Counted from the stretch's first letter, positions 25,730 through 35,939 are shown. The stretch is 64,000 bases of DNA from Pseudoalteromonas sp. S2755 (GCF_005886535.1 NZ_PNDS01000001.1:1-64000), one strand, 5' to 3'. Notes: generated from the letters alone by a model not told the origin. Made by a program: numbers and translations.

Positions 25730-28090
25730 ATGCTATCTGAGAACCAAAAATTAGAATCAAAAACTGAGCAGCTTAGCATCATTAACCAGTTTTCTTCGTC
25801 GCTGCTGCATCTAACCAAACTTGACGAATTATTTGAATACGTTACAACACAGGTCGTTAATCGACTGGGATTTGTAGATTGTGTTATCTATCTCGCTGAT
25901 CCTTATCAAGAGTATCTAGAAGTCGCTGCAAGTATGGGCGTTTGCCATGCTAATGGGGATTATCGTGTTGAACAAACAAAGATAAAAATTGGTTCAGGTA
26001 TTACCGGGCAAGTCGCAACGACTAGAGCACCCTTTATTTCTGGAAACGTCGCCGCTCACCCTATGTATATTGCAGATTTACGTCCAGCCATGTCAGAGCT
26101 TTGTGTACCCCTTGAGTATGACGACCACTTAATCGGTGTGATTGACTGTGAGCATCCAGAGGCTGATTATTTTACCTCTGCGCATTTACAAATATTATCG
26201 ACGGTCGCACATTTACTCAGTGCCAAAATCCATCAATTACGCACCTTAGAAAACCTCCAAACCACGATTACCCAGTTGCACCAAGCGCAGAATTTAGAAA
26301 AATCACTACTGAAAATTGCGAACATCACTTACCGCTTTGAGAACCTTGAAGCTTTTTATGATGACTTATATAAAATCATTGCCTCTCAGCTTTGCGCCGA
26401 GAACTTCTTTATCGGTCTTTATGATACTCAACAGGATATTTTAGAAATCGATTATTTGATTGAGGGAGGCGAAAAGTGTAATGCTCACCAAAAAGTATCA
26501 AAAGATCAGATTAAGCATACCGCATCCTACTATATTCTGAAGAACCAGCGACCACTGCTATGCGATAACGATCAATTTAGAGCGCACGTTACGCGGGGTG
26601 ATTTTAAGATGGTGGGTCGCTCGCCACGCTCTTGGTTAGGCGTACCATTTTTGGTTAATGATCAGTATCAGGGCGTGATTGTGCTGCAAAGCTATAATAA
26701 CGACCAAGCTTTCGTGAATCATGATTTATCTATTCTGACTTATATAAGTCGTCAAGTCAGCATGGCCATAGACCGACAGCTTTCAAGGCAAGCACTAGAG
26801 CATAGAGCTCTACACGACGATTTAACAGGTCTTGCCAATCGCTATTTATTGTTAGAGCGGATCAAACATGCCATTTTAAGGCTTGCACGAGTCGAGTCCG
26901 CTAATTTGCACTGCCTGATCTATCTCGATTTAGACAGATTTAAAAGCATTAATGATTCACTTGGCCACGATGTTGGCGACCATTTCTTGATTGCTATTGT
27001 CGAGATGATAAATGGCTGTATTCGCAAAACCGACACCTTTGCGCGGCTTGGGGGGGATGAGTTTGCGATTTTTATGGAAAACGTCCAAGACAGGCAACAA
27101 GTCACTCTGCTGCTTGATAGGATCACCACAGCTATAACCAAGCCCCTTCATATAGATGGTCATGTTCTGCAAGCTTCTGGTAGTATTGGCGTTGCGTTCA
27201 CTGACAATGAATCCGATAGCGCAATTAATTTATTGCAACAAGCAGATGCCGCCATGTACGAAGCAAAATCTTCGGGTCGGGGTCAGGTCTGCTATTTTAA
27301 TAATGCCATGCGCAAGCGTCTAAAACAGCAAGCCGATATTGAAAATGATCTACAACATGGCATAAAAAACAATGAATTTGCGCTATATTATCAGCCAATA
27401 TTTTCTCTAACGACTGGCGCTATTGTTAGCTTTGAAGCCCTCGTCCGTTGGTTTCATCCTAAAAATGGGCTCGTTTCTCCAGATGCTTTTATTCCAATTG
27501 CAGAGCAAACCGGACAGATCATTGAGCTTGACTTACATTTGTTGGAGTTGGCAGCCAAACAACTCAAACGTTGGAAAGCGCAAAAGTTGCCGAAGACTCG
27601 TGTTACCGTAAATGTGTCATCGCGACATTTCGCAAGCTTAGAATTCGTAGATACAATTCAGCAACTTTATCATCATTATGAGCTTGCACCTGGCTCTTTA
27701 TGTTTGGAAATCACAGAATCTGGATTGATAGCAAACCTCGCCCTCGCAACCAAAATTATTCAAGGATTAGAATCCCTTGGAGTGAAGCTTTACCTTGACG
27801 ACTTTGGCACCGGTTACTCAGCTTTAGGTTATTTGCACCAGCTCCCCATTCATGTGCTTAAAATTGATAAGAGCTTTATTGATCAACTCACTGAAAGAGA
27901 AAACCCGCTAGTTGATGCGATTTTGAAGCTTGCACAATCACTTAACCTGACCGTTGTCGCTGAAGGTATCGAGCTCGAAACTCAGTGGCAGCTATTAAAG
28001 CAAAAAGGCTGTCAATTTGGTCAAGGCTATATTGTTTCTAAACCATTAGCCGCAGATCAAGCAATGGCATTTTTACTGAGTAGAAACTAG
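25730..28090 (+). CDS. GAF-GAF-GGDEF-EAL cyclic-di-GMP protein
   Basis: A 786-residue cytoplasmic signalling protein. Two tandem GAF domains (about residues 15-170 and 195-350) precede a GGDEF domain with an intact RLGGDEFAIF active loop and an EAL domain with SFEALVRW, ITESGLIA, LDDFGTGYSALGYL, KIDKSFI and VVAEGIE. The phosphodiesterase residues look complete; the diguanylate cyclase site also looks intact, so the net activity cannot be predicted. No signal peptide or membrane segment is present. It stands alone, with its own terminator downstream. Confidence 0.93.
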   Translation: MLSENQKLESKTEQLSIINQFSSSLLHLTKLDELFEYVTTQVVNRLGFVDCVIYLADPYQEYLEVAASMGVCHANGDYRVEQTKIKIGSGITGQVATTRAPFISGNVAAHPMYIADLRPAMSELCVPLEYDDHLIGVIDCEHPEADYFTSAHLQILSTVAHLLSAKIHQLRTLENLQTTITQLHQAQNLEKSLLKIANITYRFENLEAFYDDLYKIIASQLCAENFFIGLYDTQQDILEIDYLIEGGEKCNAHQKVSKDQIKHTASYYILKNQRPLLCDNDQFRAHVTRGDFKMVGRSPRSWLGVPFLVNDQYQGVIVLQSYNNDQAFVNHDLSILTYISRQVSMAIDRQLSRQALEHRALHDDLTGLANRYLLLERIKHAILRLARVESANLHCLIYLDLDRFKSINDSLGHDVGDHFLIAIVEMINGCIRKTDTFARLGGDEFAIFMENVQDRQQVTLLLDRITTAITKPLHIDGHVLQASGSIGVAFTDNESDSAINLLQQADAAMYEAKSSGRGQVCYFNNAMRKRLKQQADIENDLQHGIKNNEFALYYQPIFSLTTGAIVSFEALVRWFHPKNGLVSPDAFIPIAEQTGQIIELDLHLLELAAKQLKRWKAQKLPKTRVTVNVSSRHFASLEFVDTIQQLYHHYELAPGSLCLEITESGLIANLALATKIIQGLESLGVKLYLDDFGTGYSALGYLHQLPIHVLKIDKSFIDQLTERENPLVDAILKLAQSLNLTVVAEGIELETQWQLLKQKGCQFGQGYIVSKPLAADQAMAFLLSRN

Positions 28091-28099
28091 ATACACTCG

Positions 28100-28145
28100 C
28101 CACATACTTCACTGTATATAAACAATGAGGTATGTGGACTTTTTA
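28100..28145 (+). terminator. Terminator after the GGDEF-EAL gene
   Basis: CCACATACTTC (28100-28110) pairs with GAGGTATGTGG (28127-28137) with one wobble pair, followed by ACTTTTT. Confidence 0.7.
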
Positions 28146-28147
28146 GA

Positions 28148-30424
28148 TTAACTTTTCCCTAATTCGCTTCTGAGCTCCTTGGTCGCTGTCACCATATTCT
28201 CAAGTGCAGCCCGAGTTTCCGGCCATGCTCGGGTTTTTAGCCCACAATCTGGATTCACCCATAATCTTTCTACTGGGATTTTCTTCGCTGCTTTGTGAAT
28301 TAAGTCTTTTATCCAAGCCACTTCAGGGACGTTTGGCGTGTGAATATCATAAACGCCAGGTCCAATGTCATTGGGGTAGTCAAAATCTTCGAAGGCGTCG
28401 AGTAACGCCATATTTGAACGTGACGTTTCAATTGTGATCACATCAGCATCCATATCTGCAATGGCGGCGATAATATCGTTAAACTCCGAATAACACATAT
28501 GCGTATGGATCTGTGTTTCGTCATTCACACCACTTGCGGATACCCTAAACGCGTACGCCGCCCACGCTAAGTAGGTTTGCCACTGACTGACTTTGAGTGG
28601 CATCCCCTCTCTAAATGCAGGTTCATCGATTTGGATCACCTTAATCCCTGCATTTTGCAAATCCACCACTTCATCTCTCAGTGCTAAAGCGATTTGATTC
28701 GCGATGCTCGGCTTGTCTAAGTCATCTCTGACAAACGACCAAAATAAAATAGTCACAGGCCCTGTTAGCATGCCCTTCATCGGTTTTTTGGTTAAGCTCT
28801 GTGCATAACTCGTCCAATTAACTGTCATTGGTGCTGCACGCGAGACATCTCCCCAAATCACAGGGGGCTTAACACAGCGCGAACCATAACTTTGCACCCA
28901 ACCAAACTGAGTAAAGGCAAAACCTTCGAGTAATTCACCAAAGTACTCAACCATATCATTGCGCTCTGCTTCGCCATGAACCAGCACATCTAAGTTAAGC
29001 GCTTCTTGTTCTTCAACGGCATAACGGATCTCCGCTTCCATCTGGCTTTGATAAGCATCAGCACTCAACGTACCCGCTTTATAATCACGTCGCGCCTTAC
29101 GGATCGCTTGGGTTTGTGGGAAAGAGCCTATCGTTGTGGTTGGCAATAAGGGTAAATTTAGCGACTGTGCTTGTTTTTTAATTCTGGTTGCGAATTCACT
29201 ATTGCGTTGGGCGTCTTTTGCTGTAAGCGCTGAAACACGCTGCTGCACCTCATTATTATTCACTCGAGTAGAAGTCAAACGCGCTTTTACAGGCTTAGAA
29301 TATTCGACCAACTTGGTAGTATCACGCAGCTCCAATGCACTTTTCAATAATGCCAGCTCTTGCCCTTTTTGTTTGGCAAATGCGAGCCAAGACTTTAACT
29401 CGCTGTCAAGCTGTTGCTCTTGATCTAAGTCGACTGGCGTATGTAATAATGAGCATGAAGGAGCGAGCCAGAGATTATCACCGCGACGTTCATGAACCTG
29501 AGCAAGTTGCTGATATACACCCTCGAGATCCGAGCGCCAAATGTTACGACCATTCACAATCCCGAGAGACAGTACGCTGTCTTGCCCAACGACTTCCTCT
29601 AGCGCAGCCAAGTCGTAGTTTGCCGTTACGCAGTCAAAATGCACGCCTTCTACGGGGTAAGACTGGATATCTTCAAGATGCGCTTGTACGGAGTCAAAAT
29701 AACTGGCCAACAACACTTTTACTCCTTGGCCGCTCAAGGCATCAACACTTCGGCGCAGCGCGTTGCGATAAGCATCGTCGATTTCCAATGCTAAAATAGG
29801 TTCATCAATTTGTACCCACTCAACGCCTTGCTCTGCAAGCTTGCCTAGTACCTGCTGATATACAATCAATAACTTATCTAGTAAAGCCAATTTATCAAAC
29901 GCTTGACCAACGCATTTAGCTAAGTAGAGATAAGTTACCGGGCCGACCAATACGGGTTTTGCTTGGTAGCCAAGTAATTGTGCTTCCTCTACTTGAGTAA
30001 ATAACTCCGTCCAAGTCAGGGAAAATTCCTGCGTTTGTGTTAACTCAGGGACGATGTAATGATAATTGGTGTTGAACCATTTTGTCATTTCACTTGCAGC
30101 ACACGCACAGCCGCTAGGTGCTCGACCTCTGCCTATCCGAAACACAGTATCAAGATTTACCGACTCATCATTTTTATGACGATTAGGAATAGCGCCGACA
30201 AGTAAAGAAATATTCAACACGTGATCATACCAAGCAAAATCGCCTACAGGGAGAAGGTCAACACCAGCGTCAGCTTGCAATGCCCAGTTTTCTGCACGAA
30301 TACGCTTTCCTTCCGCGATTAAGTCGTTTTGCTTTAAATCGCCTGACCAATAGCGTTCTACTGCAAATTTAAGTTCACGTTTTTTGCCTATGCGGGGAAA
30401 GCCCAAGTTATGTGTTAATGCCAT
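28148..30424 (-). CDS. metE: Cobalamin-independent methionine synthase
   Basis: MetE transfers a methyl group from methyltetrahydropteroyl-triglutamate to homocysteine. The 758-residue protein starts [20 protein letters not shown] and has the duplicated barrel fold. The zinc ligands are in [10 protein letters not shown] and [11 protein letters not shown], plus a conserved glutamate in between. E. coli MetE has 753 residues. It is divergent from metR; the shared 290-base region holds candidate MetJ and MetR sites. Confidence 0.97.
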   Translation of the reverse strand: MALTHNLGFPRIGKKRELKFAVERYWSGDLKQNDLIAEGKRIRAENWALQADAGVDLLPVGDFAWYDHVLNISLLVGAIPNRHKNDESVNLDTVFRIGRGRAPSGCACAASEMTKWFNTNYHYIVPELTQTQEFSLTWTELFTQVEEAQLLGYQAKPVLVGPVTYLYLAKCVGQAFDKLALLDKLLIVYQQVLGKLAEQGVEWVQIDEPILALEIDDAYRNALRRSVDALSGQGVKVLLASYFDSVQAHLEDIQSYPVEGVHFDCVTANYDLAALEEVVGQDSVLSLGIVNGRNIWRSDLEGVYQQLAQVHERRGDNLWLAPSCSLLHTPVDLDQEQQLDSELKSWLAFAKQKGQELALLKSALELRDTTKLVEYSKPVKARLTSTRVNNNEVQQRVSALTAKDAQRNSEFATRIKKQAQSLNLPLLPTTTIGSFPQTQAIRKARRDYKAGTLSADAYQSQMEAEIRYAVEEQEALNLDVLVHGEAERNDMVEYFGELLEGFAFTQFGWVQSYGSRCVKPPVIWGDVSRAAPMTVNWTSYAQSLTKKPMKGMLTGPVTILFWSFVRDDLDKPSIANQIALALRDEVVDLQNAGIKVIQIDEPAFREGMPLKVSQWQTYLAWAAYAFRVSASGVNDETQIHTHMCYSEFNDIIAAIADMDADVITIETSRSNMALLDAFEDFDYPNDIGPGVYDIHTPNVPEVAWIKDLIHKAAKKIPVERLWVNPDCGLKTRAWPETRAALENMVTATKELRSELGKS

Positions 30425-30440
30425 AATTAAAAACCCATCC

Positions 30441-30456
30441 AGATGTTTAGATGTCT
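30441..30456. promoter_or_regulatory. MetJ operator (two met boxes) upstream of metE
   Basis: AGATGTTT and AGATGTCT are contiguous 8-base units matching the met box AGACGTCT at 6 and 7 of 8 positions. They lie 17-32 bases upstream of the metE start, where MetJ would block transcription or ribosome access. Confidence 0.7.
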
Positions 30457-30593
30457 AAAATATAGTTTTCATGTTTAAAAACAACAATTGATGCTTTCTC
30501 AGAGTTCACATGAATAAAATTAAATTGTAATTTTTTGCAAAATTTTTACAGAAGTAGTGACAACGCTGTCATTTTTAGTGTTATAGTGGATTA

Positions 30594-30614
30594 GTGAATT
30601 TTTGAACAATTCAC
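30594..30614. promoter_or_regulatory. Candidate MetR binding site
   Basis: GTGAATT (30594-30600) and AATTCAC (30608-30614) form a perfect inverted repeat, containing the TGAA...TTCA half-sites of LysR-type MetR. It lies between metE and metR, where MetR activates metE with homocysteine. Confidence 0.6.
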
Positions 30615-30617
30615 CAC

Positions 30618-30641
30618 AGGTATTTAGACGTCTAGACATTG
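30618..30641. promoter_or_regulatory. MetJ operator upstream of metR
   Basis: A perfect met box AGACGTCT (30626-30633) is flanked by AGACATTG (30634-30641) and the weaker AGGTATTT (30618-30625), all contiguous in 8-base register. Confidence 0.75.
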
Positions 30642-30714
30642 ATAATAACTAAATAGAATCGTAATATTGAGAAAAGCTGAGATTTGCTCACTTCAAATAT
30701 GAGAATTGTTGATA

Positions 30715-31602
30715 ATGATTGATATAAAGCACCTAAAGACTATCTCCACCTTGAAAGAAACTGGTTCTCTTGTGAATACTGCGCGAGAGCTATTCCTGAC
30801 TCAATCTGCTTTATCACATCAGATCAAAGATCTTGAAAGCAAACTCGACTGCCAACTCTTTGAGCGCAAAACGCAGCCGGTACGTTTCACCCCTCAAGGG
30901 ATGTTATTATTGGAACTTGCCAACGATGTTTTACCTAAAGTTGAAGCAACCAAGTGTCGTTTGAAGGAAAGCCTTAATCAGCCTATCTCGCAACTTAGAT
31001 TAAGCGTGGAATGTCATGCATGTTTTCACTGGTTGCTGCCAACAATTAAAGAATTCAATACCTTTTGGCCTGACATTAAAGTCGATTACGAGCGGGGCTT
31101 TAGCTACGACGCTATTCCTGACCTTATTGAAGATGAGCTGGACTTAGTGCTTACCTCAGACATTCGAGAACCAGAACAATTGGAATACGCGCACCTTTTT
31201 GACTTTAAATTAAAGTTAATCGTTGCACCAGATCACGAATTGGCCAAGAAGGCCTATGTCACAGCACTCGACCTAAAAGATGAAACCATCATTTCCTACC
31301 CTATTCCACGAGAGCGCCAGGACATATTTAAGCACTTCATTCAAAATGCACGCTTTGACGGCACGCTAAAAACCGTCGATCAAGGTTTATTAATCTTCCA
31401 ACTCGTGAGTGCAGGTATGGGGGTTGCGGCATTACCGGACTGGTTAGTAACCCCCTATGAAAGCCAAGGATTAATTAAATCTATTCCTCTAGGTGCACTT
31501 GGGCTAAATCGACCGATGTATTTAGCTATGAAGAAAAGCATGAAAGACAACCCTGTTTATCGCCATTTTCTCAATACTTGCCGCAAAACCACCGCAAGAT
31601 AA
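30715..31602 (+). CDS. metR: LysR-family regulator of methionine genes
   Basis: A 295-residue LysR regulator with the N-terminal winged helix-turn-helix (TISTLKETGSLVNTARELFL) followed by the QSALSHQIKDLE recognition helix, and a C-terminal homocysteine-sensing effector domain. I chose the ATG at 30715; an upstream TTG at 30706 is in frame but unlikely. Divergence from metE and the shared inverted repeat support MetR rather than another LysR protein. E. coli MetR has 317 residues. Confidence 0.93.
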   Translation: MIDIKHLKTISTLKETGSLVNTARELFLTQSALSHQIKDLESKLDCQLFERKTQPVRFTPQGMLLLELANDVLPKVEATKCRLKESLNQPISQLRLSVECHACFHWLLPTIKEFNTFWPDIKVDYERGFSYDAIPDLIEDELDLVLTSDIREPEQLEYAHLFDFKLKLIVAPDHELAKKAYVTALDLKDETIISYPIPRERQDIFKHFIQNARFDGTLKTVDQGLLIFQLVSAGMGVAALPDWLVTPYESQGLIKSIPLGALGLNRPMYLAMKKSMKDNPVYRHFLNTCRKTTAR

Positions 31603-31608
31603 TATACT

Positions 31609-31627
31609 GGGCTCTTTTTGAGCCCTT
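31609..31627 (+). terminator. Weak terminator after metR
   Basis: GGGCTC (31609-31614) pairs with GAGCCC (31620-31625) around TTTTT. The T-tract after the stem is only two bases, so efficiency is doubtful. Confidence 0.4.
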
Positions 31628-31702
31628 ACTGTTATACATTTCTACAGCTTCAATCTCATGCTAGCATTGTGTTAGGCTAATCTAAATCTAGGACATGTTT
31701 AA

Positions 31703-32467
31703 ATGTTTGAAGTCAAAAAGGTTATCGGTCAACTACTGATGCCTTTACCGTTATCTTTGGTTGTACTTATGGGGCTTATGCTTTTTATCTCTAAGACGCG
31801 TAAAAAACCTTATATTGCAAGCTGGTTCGTCTTACTCACCACTTGGGCATTGTCGACTCCTTATATCGCACAACATATTATAGAGTGGGATACAGGCACT
31901 CTCGCTGCATTCAATCCAAGCAAGCACGACAACATAGATAAAATCGTTGTACTTGGCTGTGATTTATATCCTGATAAATCTCTCCCCAGCAACGCCCAAC
32001 TTGGCAGCTGCGGCCTAGCTAGGTTAGTTGAAGGCGTAAGACTTGCTAATACTTACCCAAAAGCCCAACTGTATGTCTCTGGTTACGGCTATGGCCATGC
32101 AACAAGCGCGGGACTTATGGCAAGAACCGCACAGAGCTTAGGTATTCCCGCTACACGTATTAAACAAAATCCCAATGCCAAAGACACCGCGGACGAAGCA
32201 AAAATGCTTGCACCTTTGCTAGTCGATTATGACGTTGCATTGGTCACATCTGCTTCGCACATACAGCGTGCAAAAAACCTATTTGAAGCACAAGGCATAG
32301 AAGTGGTCGCTGCGCCGACGGAATTTTATAACTTCAAGCAATACCCACTAAGCAGACAATTTATACCAAGTCATAAGGCCTTAGAAATAGTCACTCGGAT
32401 TTGGCACGAACAGGTTGGTAGTTTATGGATCACTCTCCGGCGTGTCATTGACCCTGAGGCACTTTAA
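31703..32467 (+). CDS. ElyC/SanA/YdcF family (DUF218) membrane protein
   Basis: A 254-residue protein with two N-terminal membrane segments (LLMPLPLSLVVLMGLMLFIS and a second at about residues 38-58) and a DUF218 domain: KIVVLGCDLYP, then RLVEGVRLANTYPKAQLYVS, DTADEAKMLAPLL and ALVTSASHIQRAKNLFEAQG. Length and topology match E. coli ElyC (259 residues), which is involved in lipid II metabolism at low temperature. The DUF218 family is broad, so orthology is likely but not certain. Confidence 0.82.
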   Translation: MFEVKKVIGQLLMPLPLSLVVLMGLMLFISKTRKKPYIASWFVLLTTWALSTPYIAQHIIEWDTGTLAAFNPSKHDNIDKIVVLGCDLYPDKSLPSNAQLGSCGLARLVEGVRLANTYPKAQLYVSGYGYGHATSAGLMARTAQSLGIPATRIKQNPNAKDTADEAKMLAPLLVDYDVALVTSASHIQRAKNLFEAQGIEVVAAPTEFYNFKQYPLSRQFIPSHKALEIVTRIWHEQVGSLWITLRRVIDPEAL

Positions 32468-32531
32468 ACGCCGAAAAAGACACCAAAATCAGGCTAAAGT
32501 TCGATAAATTGGCGCTGAAAAACGTAAAAAA

Positions 32532-32560
32532 TTGAAAATTTGCGTAAATATGGGTATAAA
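32532..32560 (+). promoter_or_regulatory. Sigma70-type promoter
   Basis: TTGAAA (32532-32537) and TATAAA (32555-32560) are separated by exactly 17 bases, giving a start near 32567 for the hypothetical gene at 32613. Confidence 0.6.
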
Positions 32561-32612
32561 TAGAGTTTAATCTTAACCCGCGTATCCGCGTACAACACGA
32601 CTAGGATCTACG

Positions 32613-32984
32613 ATGAGTAAACTAGATAAAACTGAAGTACTAAGCGCTTTCGAAGCTGCGTACGAAGCTGCACATGGCAAAAAGCCTGAGATCACTGCAA
32701 AGCCAGGTTGGTATAGCATCGATGGAGGCAAAAACATGCGTCTTGCTGAGGTAGCTGAATTAACAGAAGAGCTAACTTCAGGGTCAGCTGTAGCAAGTGA
32801 GAAAACGCAGGCGCCTGCCAAAAAAGCGAAAACGACTAAGAAAGCGCCTAAGGCTGCAGCTGTAAAATCAGCGAGCTTTACTATCGTTACAGAAAACGAA
32901 GAAGGCTTCAAAGCGGAAGAACAGTGGATTGCTGAACTAGCAGCAAAAGATCACGACTGCCGCTTACCTCGTGGTGTTGTGTAA
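32613..32984 (+). CDS. Hypothetical protein with lysine/alanine-rich linker
   Basis: A 123-residue protein I do not recognise. An N-terminal helical region (DKTEVLSAFEAAYEAAHGKK) with a KPGWYSIDGGKNMRLAEVAE segment is joined by a low-complexity linker (KTQAPAKKAKTTKKAPKAAA) to a C-terminal acidic helix. The basic linker resembles those of DNA-binding histone-like proteins, but no known domain is evident. It has its own sigma70-type promoter and an exceptionally long terminator, suggesting an abundant single-gene transcript. Confidence 0.75.
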   Translation: MSKLDKTEVLSAFEAAYEAAHGKKPEITAKPGWYSIDGGKNMRLAEVAELTEELTSGSAVASEKTQAPAKKAKTTKKAPKAAAVKSASFTIVTENEEGFKAEEQWIAELAAKDHDCRLPRGVV

Positions 32985-33010
32985 TACCCGTTAGTGTAAC
33001 AACAGCTCCA

Positions 33011-33050
33011 GAAATAAAAAAACCTCGTAATGACGAGGTTTTTTTATTTC
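33011..33050. terminator. Very strong bidirectional terminator
   Basis: A 17-base perfect stem, 33011-33027 pairing with 33034-33050 around TAATGA, has A/T tracts on both sides. It separates the convergent hypothetical and chemoreceptor genes. Confidence 0.92.
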
Positions 33051-33077
33051 TTTAATTCTAGAGCCTGTTGATCTTTG

Positions 33078-34703
33078 CTAAACTTTAAACACTAACACTT
33101 GGCTATTTAGCTGCTCAGCCAGCGCTTCTAAATCATTACTTACATCGGCATTACTCTGAGCATTTCGGGTAATCTCAGAAATACTGCTACTGAAGTCATT
33201 AATATTTTCGCTGATTTCCGCAACCACCGTTGTTTGTTCTTCCGTTGCTGTTGAAACCTGAATGTTCATACCAACGATTTCATCCACTGCCTTGTCTATA
33301 TCAGTCATGATTTGAGCTGACTCGTTAGCCCTATCCACTCCCGCAGCTGCGCTCGATTGGGCGCTTTCCATGGATGAAACTGCATTTTGTGCCATGCCCT
33401 GTAACTTACTGATCATATCCCGGATCGATTCTGTGGCTTTTTGCGTATTATGTGCCAATTGTCTGACTTCGTCGGCAACAACTGCAAAGCCTCGACCAGA
33501 CTCTCCGGCCCTCGCAGCTTCAATTGCAGCATTCAATGCCAAAAGATTTGTTTGTTCTGCAACACCTTGGATCATTAACACAACTTGGTTGATTTCATTA
33601 GACTGATCGTTCAATGCTTTAATCAACTGTGCATTATCTCCAACTTCATTAGCCAAGCGTTCAATAGCTTGAATATTTTGCGATATTACACTCATTCCTT
33701 GTTTCGCTAGCTTACCCGACATTTCAGCCTTGTTCGCAGTGTTCATCGCACTGTGTGCAACCTCCTGTATTGCACTACTCATTTCCGTCGCCGCGGTTGC
33801 TATCATTACAGTTTGCTGTTCTTGCTCTTGTGAGGTGCCTGCAATCGACTGACTAATACCATTCAGCTCGTTAGAGGTCGTAGAAAGGCTTTTTACGATT
33901 GTGACTAAATTGGTTACTAGCTCATGTAAGCTAGACACCATGGTATTAAAGTCATTCCCTATCTCACTCAACTCATCTTCCCCTTCAACCACTACACGCT
34001 GAGTTAAATCGGCATCTTTTGCAATATTACCAATGCGTAAACGCAAGCGATTGAGTGGCTCATTAATTGACCTGAATATCAGCATGCCAATCACGACCAT
34101 AACTATCACAATAATGAAGGACGAAGCGATCATAGCAGTTTTAGTCGCACTGGCTTCTGAGCGCCCTTTATCTCTCAGCAAACTTGCTTCGGCAAGCTGT
34201 AATTCAATCAACGCAGTATAACTTTCACTTAATGGATCAAATACGGCGTAAAGGTCATGCACAAATTTATCGTAAGGAATTTCTTCGAATGTATTGGCAT
34301 TTACTCTGCTGGTATAATTAGCCAACAACTGTTTAACGGTAAGCTCTGCAGCCTCAACCTGTTTGACAAGCTCTCGTTCTTCATTTGTCAAATCGGTCGC
34401 TAAATATTGTCGCCATTCGTTTTCCGCAATTTTCTTAGCTTCGTCGATTTGCTTTAATGCTGCATTATTTGATAGTTGATGACCCCGTAACTTATGAAAA
34501 GTATCGACAATAACAACAGCATAATTATCTGACACCACTTTTATTTGCCTAAGTGGTACCACTCTGTCGTCATAGATATGGTCAATGTAGCTGATAAGGT
34601 TGGATAATGTTCCGATGGTGAAGATGGTAGCAAGAATAAAAAACACAGCAGGTATGCCCGAAAGCGACAACAATCTGCTTTTAACTGAAACCCTATTTAG
34701 CAT
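33078..34703 (-). CDS. Methyl-accepting chemotaxis protein
   Basis: A 541-residue transmembrane chemoreceptor. Segment TM1 ([18 protein letters not shown]) is followed by a periplasmic four-helix-bundle sensor of about 150 residues, then TM2 ([18 protein letters not shown]), a HAMP domain ([15 protein letters not shown]) and the signalling hairpin with [20 protein letters not shown]. That hairpin tip binds CheA and CheW. I chose the ATG at 34703, because the longer frame begins with a TTG at 34748. There is no C-terminal NWETF-type CheR tether. The ligand is unknown. Confidence 0.93.
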   Translation of the reverse strand: MLNRVSVKSRLLSLSGIPAVFFILATIFTIGTLSNLISYIDHIYDDRVVPLRQIKVVSDNYAVVIVDTFHKLRGHQLSNNAALKQIDEAKKIAENEWRQYLATDLTNEERELVKQVEAAELTVKQLLANYTSRVNANTFEEIPYDKFVHDLYAVFDPLSESYTALIELQLAEASLLRDKGRSEASATKTAMIASSFIIVIVMVVIGMLIFRSINEPLNRLRLRIGNIAKDADLTQRVVVEGEDELSEIGNDFNTMVSSLHELVTNLVTIVKSLSTTSNELNGISQSIAGTSQEQEQQTVMIATAATEMSSAIQEVAHSAMNTANKAEMSGKLAKQGMSVISQNIQAIERLANEVGDNAQLIKALNDQSNEINQVVLMIQGVAEQTNLLALNAAIEAARAGESGRGFAVVADEVRQLAHNTQKATESIRDMISKLQGMAQNAVSSMESAQSSAAAGVDRANESAQIMTDIDKAVDEIVGMNIQVSTATEEQTTVVAEISENINDFSSSISEITRNAQSNADVSNDLEALAEQLNSQVLVFKV

Positions 34704-34860
34704 AGTCTGATTTTTATTAAGTGAACATAGAAATAAAGTATTACTCAAAGTTCGTAGATTACAATATTAATTGCAAATTAAGCAGCGTGCCCTTGATGTG
34801 CATCATATTTCTATACTGTGTCTACTCCTTTTTAGGATATTGATTTTTAAACCTATTACA

Positions 34861-34895
34861 AAAAAGAGGAGAAGCTTTTATCGGCTTCTCCTCTT
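34861..34895 (-). terminator. Terminator after the small lipoprotein gene
   Basis: AAGAGGAGAAGC (34864-34875) pairs with GCTTCTCCTCTT (34884-34895), followed on the minus strand by TTTTTT. It ends the DUF2383-DUF1328-lipoprotein unit. Confidence 0.85.
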
Positions 34896-34921
34896 ACGTT
34901 CCACGTCGAAACTGTTTTTGC

Positions 34922-35113
34922 TTAACACTCTTCGTTTTCAGCGTTCAGGTTCTCTTTTACATCTTCACAGGCATCTTCTACACTGTTTTCCACTTCCTGA
35001 ACCGTTTCATCGAAACGCTCACCCGCATCTTCTGCCGGACCCTCACTACAACCAAAAAGTGCCAAAATTGAAACAAACCCAAATGCTTTTGCTAATGTAA
35101 TTGCTGATTTCAT
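34922..35113 (-). CDS. Small acidic lipoprotein
   Basis: A 63-residue protein with a lipoprotein signal (lipobox LFGC, Cys22) and a mature part rich in glutamate and aspartate (ERFDETVQEVENSVEDACED). The SD sequence TAGGAGAT precedes the ATG. It is the last gene of the three-gene DUF2383-DUF1328-lipoprotein run. I do not recognise a named family; an outer-membrane location and a stress role are inferred from context. Confidence 0.8.
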   Translation of the reverse strand: MKSAITLAKAFGFVSILALFGCSEGPAEDAGERFDETVQEVENSVEDACEDVKENLNAENEEC

Positions 35114-35149
35114 AATCTATCTCCTAAACCGTTTTACGTTAAATCCCTT

Positions 35150-35317
35150 TTACCTGGGAGCTCGTGCTTTGCCAAAAATAAACGAAATAATCATAAAGGC
35201 GATAAACACAAAAAATAGAATTTTCGCCATACCTGCCGCAGCGCCCGCGATTCCAGTGAAACCTAACACGGCTGCGACAAGTGCTAGGAATAAAAACATT
35301 ACAGCCCAACTCAACAT
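35150..35317 (-). CDS. DUF1328 (YtjA-type) small membrane protein
   Basis: A 55-residue protein starting [20 protein letters not shown] with a second membrane segment ([18 protein letters not shown]). This two-helix pattern with the [14 protein letters not shown] turn is the DUF1328/YtjA signature. A perfect ribosome binding site (AAGGAGG) precedes the ATG at 35317. It starts 11 bases after the DUF2383 gene ends, so the two form one operon. The family is commonly stress-induced; its function is unknown. Confidence 0.9.
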   Translation of the reverse strand: MLSWAVMFLFLALVAAVLGFTGIAGAAAGMAKILFFVFIAFMIISFIFGKARAPR

Positions 35318-35327
35318 AACATCCTCC

Positions 35328-35774
35328 TTAGGCAGTTAGCTCTTGCAACTGCTTCATTTGATCGTGACAAGCTTGCATTCTGGTTTGAATTTGCAGTAAT
35401 ACACTCTTGCATTTTGGTGGAAGCTCTTTATTCAGCGCTTTATCAAGCTTGCTTAGCACTTTGTCTTCCACCTCTTCTAGTTGAGAAATGTAGGTGTGTT
35501 CTTTATCAGTACTCACCATGCCAATCAACTTAGTGTATGATTCACGAATGTCGATGCTAAGCGCTGAATCAGTCTCGATTTCACCTTCGTCGATAAGAAC
35601 AAATGGTTGAAGATCTGAGATTGCTTGCGCTTTATCTACAATCATTTGGTCAAATACTCGGTTTAGTTCGATATTATCTAGCTTCTTTTTAGCTTCAGTG
35701 TAAAAATCAACACCACCATTTAATACTTTAATGAGCTCTTTTACCGGCTCCATGTCGTAATTTGAATCTGCCAT
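35328..35774 (-). CDS. DUF2383 (PA2169-type) four-helix-bundle protein
   Basis: A 148-residue soluble protein of ferritin-like helical character: [20 protein letters not shown] opens the DUF2383 domain, which occurs in stress-induced proteins of Pseudomonas and relatives. I chose the ATG at 35774, with AAAGGAG seven bases upstream. A sigma54-type promoter lies at 35844-35860. No metal ligand set is obvious. It is the first gene of a three-gene unit. Confidence 0.88.
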   Translation of the reverse strand: MADSNYDMEPVKELIKVLNGGVDFYTEAKKKLDNIELNRVFDQMIVDKAQAISDLQPFVLIDEGEIETDSALSIDIRESYTKLIGMVSTDKEHTYISQLEEVEDKVLSKLDKALNKELPPKCKSVLLQIQTRMQACHDQMKQLQELTA

Positions 35775-35843
35775 AAATAACTCCTTTCGTTTCAATGTGT
35801 AATAAGTGCATTATGCAAATATTATTTTCTGTCACTTTCACTA

Positions 35844-35860
35844 ATGCAGATTAAATGCCA
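35844..35860 (-). promoter_or_regulatory. Sigma54-type -24/-12 promoter upstream of the DUF2383 operon
   Basis: On the minus strand TGGCATTTAATCTGCAT has GG and GC separated by exactly 10 bases, matching TGGCAC-N5-TTGC at 8 or more key positions. The predicted start near 35834 leaves a 60-base leader before the ATG. Confidence 0.75.
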
Positions 35861-35921
35861 AATTATAAACCGTTATTTTTCAAGGAATTTTAATATAAAG
35901 CTCCAAAAACCGATGAAAATA

Positions 35922-35938
35922 TTACAAGCTAGATGTAA
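35922..35938. promoter_or_regulatory. Candidate activator-binding palindrome (UAS)
   Basis: TTACA (35922-35926) and TGTAA (35934-35938) form an inverted repeat with a 7-base spacer. Its centre is about 96 bases upstream of the predicted sigma54 start for the DUF2383 operon, a typical enhancer distance. A similar TTACA/TGTAA repeat occurs upstream of the other clear unit (38899-38913). Confidence 0.45.
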
Positions 35939-35939
35939 A

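Noticed and set aside
29335..29799. A 154-residue plus-strand frame
   Set aside because: It is antisense to metE, with no SD, and its sequence is a reading of the MetE complement.
34681..34748. A 15-residue N-terminal extension of the chemoreceptor
   Set aside because: It starts with TTG and lacks a SD; the ATG at 34703 gives the normal short cytoplasmic segment before TM1.
34771..35100. A 109-residue plus-strand frame
   Set aside because: It is antisense to the small lipoprotein, which has a lipobox and SD; the plus-strand frame also runs through the terminator hairpin.
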